From contig JAQGDQ010000208.1 of assembly GCA_030141605.1 (NCBI GenBank), forward strand, positions 124,001 through 188,000: 64,000 nt of DNA. The letters are read 5' to 3'. Source of the stretch: Tubiluchus corallicola. Lineage: Eukaryota > Priapulida > Priapulimorpha > Priapulimorphida > Tubiluchidae. This document shows positions 1 to 27,100 of this stretch, in pieces (position 1 is the stretch's first letter; each line of letters opens with the position of its first letter). Under the pieces are notes generated by a model. It made no database searches. It was not told the origin of the DNA and saw only the letters and a list, made by a program, of their open reading frames with translations. The position numbers were made by a program, and so were the translations under genes.

Positions 1-2330
1 CATCTTTTGCGTCACAGCTAAGTATTTTCAGAACTTTTACAGCTATCTTTTTACATGTGACTTCCAGAGGTGGTATACTAGTTATTAATTCAAGGTTATC
101 TCTAGATGGATGGAACCCAGATCCGGTACAAATTTTTAATACGTTATACATCAGGTCATCAGAAGTTGCCTACATATTCGTTAACCATGCATATGAGCCA
201 TAAAGTATTATTGGCTGTACCGGAGCATTAAAAAGTTATGTGATTACTGGTAACCTTAAACCGCTATTTTTATGACAGTTTTTTATGCTGTGCCAACATA
301 GCCATGCTTTTTGTCTGACGTAGTTGATGTGCTGCGGGAGGATAAATCTTTGTCAATGGTGACACCCAGCACCTTGCTCTTACAGGTATACGCTACTTCA
401 CTGTTACCAATTTTACGATTAGTGGCTTGATGGCCATTCCACATTCCAACAAGCCTCTGTCTTATCAGGTTGAGCATTAATTTTTAATCTCCATTTGCAG
501 CTCATCACAACAAACCTGAGCAGTTTGCTGGCATGCAGTTCGGTTGCTGTTGGATACGTAAAGCGTTCCATCATCAGCATACTTGAATTTTTCAACTAAT
601 ACTGGTGTGTTATTGAATATATCGGCTATGAAAACAAGAAATAAAACAGGCGAGAGTGCCGAGCACACCCATGTTGGTTTGGAACTCCTCTGAGGCATTG
701 TCATTTACCTTGAACACGATGCGCTTTGTCATAAGAAAGTTTGATATTAGCTTTAGGAGTGCTTGCATATTTGCGTTATACATCTTATACAAAAGACAGC
801 CCGTTTTGCCACACGCTATCAAAAGCCTTTTCAAAATCCACGAAAATATCAATGCCAGACATCTTACGAGCTACTCCTTTTTTTAGTCCAGAAATAAGTC
901 TCATAAGACAGCATGTAGTATTACGGCCTGGAGTGAAGCCTTCTTGTTCTCTATCCTTGACGTCATAATATTCTAAATGTTTCCGAAGTCTCATGTCAAT
1001 CAACCTCTCCACCAGCTTACCAATGTAGGACGTGATCGAAATGGGCCTGTAATTGCTGGCATTTGTATAATCTGCTCTTCCGCATTTTAGCATTATCACG
1101 ACCTTTGCTATGTACCTAGACCATATTTAGGAAGTAGAGATTTGCAATTTTAAGTAGCACAAGTTTAGTCCAATATCCCACGTACATTATCATCTTTGGA
1201 TGATATCCATCATCGTCAATAGATTTTCCTTCCGTTTTGACTTTGTCTATTGCTGAATTTAATTCATCCCAGGTGAATTTTGAGTTAAGGCTTGTAGGCA
1301 TGTCTTCTTCCCAGTTGTTTGTTAACAATAACTCGTCGACTTCTGCTCGGCATGACTCTTGAAAGTGTTCCGTTAATAAGTGCCGCCCGTTGAAAAAGAT
1401 TTGGTAAAAAATATTACACATCACCTCGTCTTCTATTACAATTTCTCCATTATCATTCAAGCATCCTATAGATTGTTTTTCTTTTTTAACAAACAAGTGT
1501 TTGTACGACTGCCAGAATCTTGCCCCTTGTGCAGCATTGAGGCTTTCTGTATTTTTATGCAGCCAAGCATTATATGTTCTACTCAATGCTTCATCATAAG
1601 CTTGTTTGCTTGATAAATACAAGTTTTTGTTTTGCATGTTCGAGTATCTTAAAAAGACCTTTCTAGTCTCTCTGACAGAATGTGACAGTGTGGTTAGTTC
1701 ATTCGTCCAAAATGGCTTACTACGTCCACAGATAGTTTTAAGTTCAAGAATGGCATTGTTTGTTTGTGTAATGCAGTTTTTGAACCATTGCCATAATCCC
1801 TTTATTTGCTACCAACTCATTTAACTGCGCAAAGCTCTTCTTTATTGTTAAATCAAGTTCGAATGACCAAGCTTTCCAGTCACTCTTTTTGAAGTCAAAA
1901 ACATGCTTAATTGGGTTCTCTTTAATTTCTACAACAAATTGAGTCATTACTGAAAGTGTCCCATCAGAGGTATCCCACTGAATAATTCAACTTCTGTGTC
2001 AGTTCACAGATCTTTTACCAAAGTCACTAGTTGATGTGACACCAAAGCAATATCTATTTTACTACTACCAGAGACCGACTGGAAAGTATCATCGTTCGGC
2101 TGTATGAAGTTGATCACATTGTTATTATTTATGAAATTGTTTATTATGCGTCCATGAGAGTTCAAAACGCTGTCCCATAAATAACTGCGGAAATTAAACT
2201 GTCCAAAAATGGCCATACCATTGAAACAATTCGCTTCTACATAGTTGAGCGCTTTTTGGGCACTTACGAGCCATTTATTCATCGCATTGTCATTTTTGTG
2301 AGAAACCGGTGAAACTAGCAGTTTTTTCCA
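1..2330 (-). mobile_element. Decayed non-LTR retrotransposon (LINE, CR1/jockey-like)
   Basis: Broken minus-strand pieces line up in the order of a LINE ORF2. An endonuclease C-terminal part lies at about 2282-2004, with a GQFN motif where GDFN is expected and an SKIDIALVS motif. A linker follows at about 1947-1116. The reverse transcriptase fingers/palm lie at about 1099-785, with NYRPIS, QEGFTPGRNT and the palm motif DFEKAFDSVW. The catalytic FKYADD box is near 600, and thumb/connection sequence runs to about 283. Frameshifts and stops separate the pieces, so it is not functional as seen. The element continues beyond the left edge of the window. The clade is uncertain; the APE-type endonuclease plus this RT suggests CR1/jockey-like elements. 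Confidence 0.85.
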
Positions 2331-2491
2331 TTTACTTCAATTAAGACCCCCACTGTATCAAATACATTGTCATTCAGTTTTGCGATTCTGCAACTATTTA
2401 TTGTATCTCAAATGTAAAGTGCAACTCCCCCGTCCTGCATTGGCAGTTGCATGGTAAAGACTGTAATTGGTAACTTATACGTTTCTAATGT

Positions 2492-2668
<177 letters not shown>

Positions 2669-2715
2669 GGCAATTGTTTACTATTACTTCATTAGCCTGA
2701 TTTTTATAATTTCAG

Positions 2716-18601
<15,886 letters not shown>

Positions 18602-18690
18602 AATCTGTATGTTGGTCACACATGTAAATCGCAATCCATTAATAGTAGTGCGAAAACAAACCTCAGATCATACTAAACCAAAATATTAAA

Positions 18691-18716
18691 AATAAAAATA
18701 AATAAGAATAAATAAA
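18691..18716 (+). terminator. Candidate polyadenylation signals of gene A
   Basis: AATAAA hexamers at 18691 and 18711, the nearest ones after the TAG at 18599-18601. Confidence 0.5.
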
Positions 18717-18905
18717 GTACAATGAGCCTGTGATACTAGCATTTCTTTTGCAGAATTGCTGAATTTTACTTTGTTTGATAGTTGACTGTGTACTGTATAA
18801 CGTAAATTTTATTTGAACACAAGTTTATTAATTGTGTAGCTTCAGACACATGTATTGCCGCCACGTTTGCTTCGAAAGCCTCAATAAGTTTTGCAGCTTT
18901 CAATT

Positions 18906-18979
<74 letters not shown>

Positions 18980-20612
18980 CGCGGAAATTTTTAATTATTA
19001 TGAGTGAACATTTCTGTAAGTCTGTTTTAATTAAGTACGAATGCTTTTTTATTGAAAAAAATAATAACTACAAAAATTATTGTTAATTCCCGCAGTAGAC
19101 TTACGCAAATAAAATCCGCACGTGTATAAAAAAATCCCAACATGATCGTTTGGTTTTTTTCTGTTTAGACACATCTTATACAATTTATCCACATCGGCCA
19201 AATATCAAAGGAAAGCAATGTCCATTTTTAGACCATAGCTCGAAGTAATTTACGATTTAAAATCCTGAGAACATTGTTTTTTCCAAGAACTTATATTAAA
19301 AATCACTGTTTCACGCCTTCAGCCATTAACAACACCTGATTTTCAGAAACGTGGAGCGCAGAAAGACGCTGTAGAACATTTCCGATGCTGTTATGACGCC
19401 AAAACAGCGAAATCGTGCAGTATAGAGCAATAAAGTCAAAATTGGAATTTGTAACTTAAACATTGCTGAGTGTTTTGTGGTTCTTAATTTCATTTTAAGA
19501 AGCAATAGGTAAACTGTTACTGGTAACTGTAACTCATCAAATGCAAACAAAAAAGCATGTTATTTAATCTTAGACCTTACGACAAAATAAGGTAATGTTT
19601 GAAATATCGTATTACCATTTTCCTTTAATGTTCATGCAGTAACCTCGTACTCATCAAATGCAAACTAAAAAGCATGTTATTTAATAAATAAAATAGTTGT
19701 GTAACTATAACATAGCATGCACATTCGGCGTATATGTAGCCTGACATTCAATAAAGCCGACCACAAAGATGATATTTCGTCAACATGCAACTCAGACCAG
19801 ACAAAATATTCAAGTCATGAATTATTAGAATGGCTTTCTTTGGAAAAGACTGAAACCTTTACGGTACCTGCCTACCTGTCATGGTTACGCGTTACGTCAC
19901 CAATTACTAAATTTCCTGTGAGGACACTTCCTTGCAGGAAGCCAAGTGGTTATGATGTCTCTCTTACGTCTCTTTACAGCTTACCTTTAAATCTGTCAAC
20001 AAAAATTTTTGGTTGTCGGATATTCTCACTCTTCAACGTGGAATTAGTTTTAAAGCATTATGTTCAGGCTGTATGAGGTAGGTATGAAAAATGCCGATGA
20101 ACATAATTTTATATTACACCTTATGAAAATATGCTCATGCATGCCTTTCTCTTAGTATGCACAAATTCGTAATGGTGTTTTAATACTGAATTTAAATGTA
20201 CTCTAGATACTATTGGTCCCTGGTGACACTAACGTGTAAACAATGCTAGCAGTAGAATATTAACTGTAGTGAATCTTGTGACAAGACGAATGAAGCGTAA
20301 TGTCTCTTTAACAGCCGTTGTTTGATTTTCTCTTATTACTACATATTAGAAAACTTTCTAATTCGTTAGTGTGTCACTTACCACAGTCTAATTTCTCGTA
20401 CATATTTCTATTTCTAGATAATCACCAATTTCATCATTGTAATTTCGCTCTCCTTGGAAACTAATTCGCAAACTGGTAATTGACAATTGTTTGTCTTATG
20501 TTGACGTATTTGTGTTACAACAGCAAGTCACTTGTGTTACTTTAACTATTCTAAACGACTTAGCAAGTAAGCAAAAAAGTAAATAAAAGAAAAATGAAAT
20601 TTTACTGAATAC

Positions 20613-20812
20613 GTTACGCGCACTCGGACTAGATAGTCTTCTCTGGGTAGTTCTCGCTGGGAGTTTTCTCGGAGAGTAAACGAGTTCTCTCGGTAAGTTA
20701 TTGCATACTCTCCGAGAGTTGCTCAGAGTTCTCTCGCGAGTGTCCTGCAGACAAGCTATATTCTTTGCGAGAACTCTCGAGAGAAAACTCTCTAGTCTGA
20801 ACGCCCAGTCAC
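20613..20812. mobile_element. MITE-like element with imperfect terminal inverted repeats and CTCTCG-rich interior
   Basis: The left end GCGCACTCGGACTAGATAG and the reverse complement of the right end GCGTTCAGACTAGAGAG are similar. Both are followed by a T-rich ..TTCTCT stretch, giving imperfect inverted repeats of about 25 bp. The interior repeatedly uses GAGAGTTCTCTCG-type palindromic words. It is about 200 bp and has no coding capacity. No clear target-site duplication was seen. Confidence 0.5.
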
Positions 20813-20919
20813 TCAATATTAATAATAATTATTCAACACAATAATTATTATTCATAAATAATGACAGTTATTATTAAAATAAGCCTATTAAAAAAATTCA
20901 ACAGTAAATGTAAACAATG

Positions 20920-21075
20920 TACACACTAGATAGATAACTAAACAGACAACAAGTAGACAACTAAACAGACAGATGGTATGCACGAATGAACAGGCAGACA
21001 GTTAGATAGAACGGCAAACGGGCAGCAGAAAAATGAACAGACGGACGGATGGACAGACAAACAGACAGAATGACT
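20920..21075. repeat. Degenerate ACAG-rich simple tandem repeat
   Basis: Irregular repetition of (A)AACAGACA, GACGGACGGATGG and related words just upstream of the first exon of gene B. Confidence 0.7.
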
Positions 21076-21188
21076 GGAATTGTTTTTATAGCGTAGATTC
21101 AAGCCATTGATTAACTATAATCGAAAATTTTAACATATCCTAAGAATGTAGTTTTACACTGATACATTTCCACTAAAATTATTTTCAG

Positions 21189-24100
21189 GCTTAGTAAACG
21201 GAAACTGGGGCCCCTGGTCGAAATACGCCTTGACGGATTGCAATGTTACCTGTGGAGGTGGAGTATGGCTTGCGAGGAGAGAATGCGTGGATCCAGTTCC
21301 ACAAAATGGTGGATTAGACTGTGGCGTCAACGACAGTACTGTGGCCATCAAGTACATTGAATGCAACACACAGCCATGTCCAAGTATAAAATGCTTTAAA
21401 GGAATGCAGAATGATTTTTCATATACACTGTACTACCCCATTTTTAAGTCCGATAAAAATGTACATTTTAACACAATTAATACTGCAAAAGCGTTTCTGA
21501 TAATTAAGTAATAGATTAAAAATTTAATTAACGGCAGGCGAGCCCAACTATTGATGGCATCACAAACTAACATAATTTTCAATAGCAAAAATATTCCACG
21601 AGCGTGTTGCACGTGTTTGCGATAGCGAAAATTGAAGTACAGCACTACTGTAAGATATTCAGTGTGTCGTACTGAAACTAGACAAGTTTTAAGATGAAAG
21701 TCAAAATTTCAAATTTACCGCTGTGCTCACGCACGAGTTGTCGAACGTGTGCAGTTCGTCACAAACTAACACATCACATGTGTTAGTTTGTACAACACCT
21801 GCGTTTCCGAAATGCAGGCGCTAGTGCCCGTCTAACTAGCGAATGGCGAAGTGCACATAATAGATAAAAACTAGTGGCGCGAACGGGAAATTGTGTTTGT
21901 GTGGTAATAATTCTTTCACGTAAGTCATTTTTGAAAAATAGCATGTTTCCTTTCAATATTTTAAAGAGTAGATTGTTTTGACCTACAGTTTAAGATTGGG
22001 TCCGGTTTTGCTTTAATAACATTTTCGCTAATAATTTACTCCATAGTTTAGTAAGCAAACCACTGTAATTACAGTTTTTGACAACAAATTAAGCTGCCTA
22101 CTGATGCAGTGCTTATTGCTGCCGTTGTAGAGACATTCCCACACGGCGACAGCCATCTACATTAAGTAGGACCTGCTGCTGAGAACTCGATTTTCTGCTT
22201 GCAAAGTACCAGCTTAGGTGGTTGTAGCGGAACCGGAATCTACCTTATTATCTTGGATAATCTTCTAAACACTGATTGGGTGGAGATGTCTTACAAATGT
22301 CTTCAAAAGAAGAAATAGCCATAGGCAGTACGACAGAAGCTGTTTTACCAATGATCACCTATCTGTTTGCTAACCAACTCTGTACTGCTTGCTACAAACA
22401 AGCACAAATAATCGTCAACAGTTAGGTCTCAAAACGGGGAAAAACCTTTTTTGTGGCTACAATAACGCAGTAATAACGTATTTTACTTAACAAATTTCAG
22501 TATAGTAACCGTTTCGCTGTAAAGAGAGTGTACCATTAGAATTCGTTTTCTTTTTACAACATCTATGTAGGTAGGTTGCAGTGTTTTGTCGATCTATAAA
22601 GGTCTGTAGACTGTTAAAATGTAAAAAAACGTTCAAACCCCGCTGAAACAACAAAAGGCGTTTGAAGTCAGGTCTCTTAAAATAAGAAGATGAGGAAGCG
22701 ATACATTTATTAAGCTATGATCATCATGGTTGTTTCATTCAATGAATCACTTTTATTGTAAATGTTTCACTTTCCGACTTTCTAAAAAATAACTAGTGCA
22801 AGCAAAATGTATTGATGCGATGCTTCAATAAAGCTTTGTGAACCGTTTTCTAAGTTACTGATATGCAGGCCTATATTGTGTTGTTTCGACGGCTCATCTT
22901 ATTCGACCCTTGTCTGCAGTCGCATCGGTCCGTCTGTCTGTGCACGCTATTTCTCGGAGACCGCCGATCCCAGTCCAACTTTGAGCAGTATAAAACTGGT
23001 TGCTGTGATGGCGATGGTGGCCTAGCACGGTCAAAAACCTTTTGAAATACGTATTTAAATTACATGTAGTTTAAAGGAACCAACGTCTAGAGAAATTATG
23101 TTGACAGTCAGTCAGATTATCTAGCATATTAATTCTGACAGCTCCTGTTTTATGAATTCATCTAACATATTAATTCTGTTTTACTGGTTTACCCAAATTC
23201 ACGGCTTAATGAGATTGGATGTTTATATAATTCCCACGGCTGCAACTCTAATTGGTTTACCGTTCTAAACTTCGTACATCAAACGAAGCGTCTCGATCTA
23301 ATATGTTATTAATTAATTACATATACTGAATGTGCTTCGCACTGTCACTTTTTTTAAAATATCATGTTGTCCATGATTGTGTCAGTGCATATTGGTTTTC
23401 CAGTTGACGGTGGCTGGGGTGAGTGGGGTAGTTTTGGACCATGTTCAACCAGCTGTGGACATGGCGTGTCGACTCGATATCGAAACTGCAGCAACCCGCC
23501 ACCGCAGTATGGCGGACTTCCTTGTCCATCTTCAGAACTAGACGTCCGTATCTGTCAAGAATGGGATTTTGGCCTTTGTCCAGGTAGGTAAATTTTACAG
23601 TGAACAATTTACAGTGAACAATTTCAGTGAAAGTTATTTTTAGTTTTATTTCTTTTACTCAAAGAAGAAATACTCGCTTTGCAAGCCAATTATTGAATCA
23701 AAAAATAACAAAATAGGCAAAAACGCATCTATTTGTCTTGGCTCACTAAACACAATAGTAGTAGTAATGTTTATTGTTCAAATTTACATGGAACAACCAT
23801 TTTAGATGTTACATATCATAGAATACAGCAAAAGTAAACGAACAGCAATCTAATTTTCCAACAATACAAATGAAAACACAATACACAAAAGGGAGTAACG
23901 GGTCAGACAGAAAATTTTGCTCTATAATCGACACTTAGCACATTTGTAGTTAGCCCCTTCTTTCTCTTTCTCCCGCTCTTTTCTGGGTTCAGTTACCTGA
24001 GAAAATATACAGGGGGTTTTGACACAAACATTTCCGACACAGGTTATTTTAATTTAATTTAATTTTATTCTTTATTTCAGATCGTAGATATAATCCTAAC

Positions 24101-27100
24101 TCATAAAAATACAATAATTCCTAAAAAAACTAATTATGATAACTTAAACTTACAACTTACAGAAATATTTAAGCAAAATAACTTTAAAATGTTTGATATC
24201 ATTTTCTACACAGACTTTAGAAGCTCGCGCACCATAACTATGTTTTAAGAATTTTACCATAGCTGTGTATTGTAAGCAGACATTAGCTTGTTAAAGTTGT
24301 AAAAGGAATATTTCATCCAAAGATTGGAACAATAAAACTGACGAACAATATGACTTAAATAGCATAAATTTTACATACTTTGGAAAACAAGGCTATTTAC
24401 TCTGACATGAAATAAGTGAAGTTGATTAAAAATATCATCGTCATCTTTTCTATTGTCTGACACATAATGACACATGGGTTATTTGAACACAAAGCGACTT
24501 GGATACATAGGTAATTTGGATACATAGGACATTTGGACACATAGGTCATTTGAACACAAGGTAATTTGAACACAGAGGACTTTGGACACAAGGACGTTTG
24601 GACACAGGTAATTTGGACACATAGGTTATATTGACACGTAAGCTGTTCAGACACTGGGGATTTTGGGCACATAAGAGATTTGAGCACTAGGTATTTTTTG
24701 ACACAAGATATTTAGACACGTAGAAAATTTGGATACATTAACCGTTTAGCCACTAAGGGTACCGTTTGAATTCAATCAGGAGATCGTACCATTTAGAAAC
24801 ATTTTGGTTATTTAGTTATACCTTGCTTTTGCAGATGGGTGAATTTAAGACGTTTTTGCAAAGTTCAAGAAGTTTCTAATACCCAAAGAACCGTAGATTA
24901 AACAAATGAATTATTATCTATACGCTACTTGTTAACTGCAATCTGCACGTCAATAAATACGTAAATATTACAGCATTTTGTAATATGCGGAAATCCGGAT
25001 GTCGTGACGGTGGCTGCGGCAAGTGCGATTGACATAGTGTTGCGACTGCGACGGATACACCGTAACTTTTCATGCTGAACTGAAAAGTCGAAATCTAATG
25101 CGCAGTTAAGTGTGATTAATAATGAAATATAAATTAAGCTGTTTTGGTGCTAATTACGACTAGATGATGGACATCGGCACCAGAAGACTTCATTTTCCTG
25201 GAAGATTATTTTTACAAGTTATTAAAACGGGCAATAAAAAGCTTCTAGTTCGTAGAGCACATTTTTTGTTGTGTGATAAAGCATTTTCCAAACTGAGTCG
25301 CAGTTACCGCAGATAATGAACAAATTTCGGCGTTCTCACCTCAGCCATGCGGACACCGGTATATAAGAAGTTTTCATGGTTAGGTTATACTGGTAAGATG
25401 AGTGTCCAATTCAGAGCGTGTTAATTTTTGGGTCAATCAGCGCAAATTTAGATTTTTTACAATTTTTAAATATCCACAATATCCAAATTTCCAACAACTC
25501 ATGCTGCAATCTGGCGACGCAGCTAAACATATTATGACCCATTACTCATTAGCAACAGATCAGGTAATAACACGCAATAACAACGTGTCATAATCTAAAT
25601 CCCCGTGATATGACGGTGACTGCGTTTTATTCTTAGGTGTTCAGTATAAATTATTAATAAGTGAGAATTGTTAGGCATGTCTATGCAGAAATTACCTGTG
25701 TTCAAAATTGCCTTGTGTCGAAAATAACTATGTATGCAATTCGGCTAATGGAAAAATGATCTATATAGGTGTGTAAATCGCTTTGAGTCCAAATGACCTA
25801 TGTGTCTAAATCATTTTGTGTCCAAATGACCTATGTGTACAAATGTCTTGCGGCAAAATGACAGCAAACCGAGAAAAAGACCGTGTTCTACTCTATTACA
25901 ACATTCTCCCTGGTAAATGACCATGTTCTACTTACTTCTCAGCTATCAATCGCTTCACTTTCTTTTTTTAAAAAAAAATTGCCCCCTGCTGAATCTAGTT
26001 GCTTATATGGTACACATACAAAAGTAAATGGTAGCTCATTAAACGCGTACATTCATTGCACTAGTGTACTGAGGTATTGCTCAGAAGAGAACATTTAGTT
26101 TATATAACGAACCATTGTGTAGTAAGTATAATCTTTTGCTCAATTTTTGGAAATGGAAGCATTTGGAATAGTCTGGGGTAAAAGCTAGAATCGGAGTGCT
26201 AAAATACCAAGATACTGAAGAATTGGCTTGTTATTATTGCTAGGGCCGGACTTCAGTTTTTGTCACTTCATCACGCGGATTTTCAAATTTTACTGCTGGT
26301 ATTTCACTGTTTGATAGCTCCTTCTTACGACAAAAATAAGCTGCGGCTGCGGCTGCTGCTAGCAAAACAACGACAGACAATAGAATACCGATGATCAGCT
26401 CGATTCTTCCGTACGGGTGCTGTTTTACAGTGGGAAGTTTATTAGACCCTGCAGGTGTTTTTAGAAACATTGGTTGAGATGGAAGACTAGTACCAATATC
26501 ATTAGCAGCTTCAATCATAAATTCATAATTGGTGTCAGGTGTTAAATATGCAATTTCTGTATTTAATACCATTCCTTTGGCATGAATACGTATAAAACTA
26601 TTGTTTCCTACTACGCGGTATATGATTATATAAAACTTGACAGTATCAGAATTTTTTTGTGGTACGCTCCAGTGCAGCTTGACAGAGTTGCTCGTGATCA
26701 GCTCACCATAAACGTTTTGTGGTGGTCCTGGCAAACTCCAACTTCCTTCCCTCATACAGGTCACAATAGTAGAGATCCAAAGTGAACAGAATATTGCATC
26801 AGGAGGAAGAACGCCACGACATAATGGCAAGCAAGCTTCTGGCATGTTCTTTGCTGCACAACACTGTTCATGATTGTGCCCATCGGCACCACACAACAGC
26901 ATCTTTTCCAAGTTTGTTTCATTGTCTTTTTTCAAGCATTCATTTACTACACTTGGCGTCAGGCTATTAGGATTAATCCAACCAGAATCACAGACACGCA
27001 TACATGATTCACTTACACCTTTTGTAGCACAGCAAGAGCTGATATTTGTCACTGTTTCACCTAGCATCTTGTCTGCATGATACACGTAAATAAGTCCAGC

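Larger units (their letters stand above)
18602..21188. other. Gene A 3' flank and spacer before gene B
   Basis: AATAAA motifs at 18691-18696 and 18711-18716 are good polyadenylation-signal candidates for gene A, about 90-110 bases after its stop. A (TA)n microsatellite lies at 18908-18978. A 120-codon frame at 19717-20076 has no recognisable domain. The MITE-like element at 20613-20812 and a degenerate ACAG-rich tandem tract at about 20920-21075 follow. I found no lectin, EGF or signal-peptide exon here that would serve as the 5' part of gene B. Confidence 0.6.

Noticed and set aside
19717-20076. 120-codon open frame between the receptor genes, considered as a gene B 5' exon
   Set aside because: No domain, no signal peptide, no cysteine-module pattern and no convincing phase-1 donor leading to 21189.
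24397-24687. Cysteine-rich small protein on the minus strand
   Set aside because: The periodic Cys pattern is produced by the degenerate minisatellite unit; no signal peptide or conserved flank.
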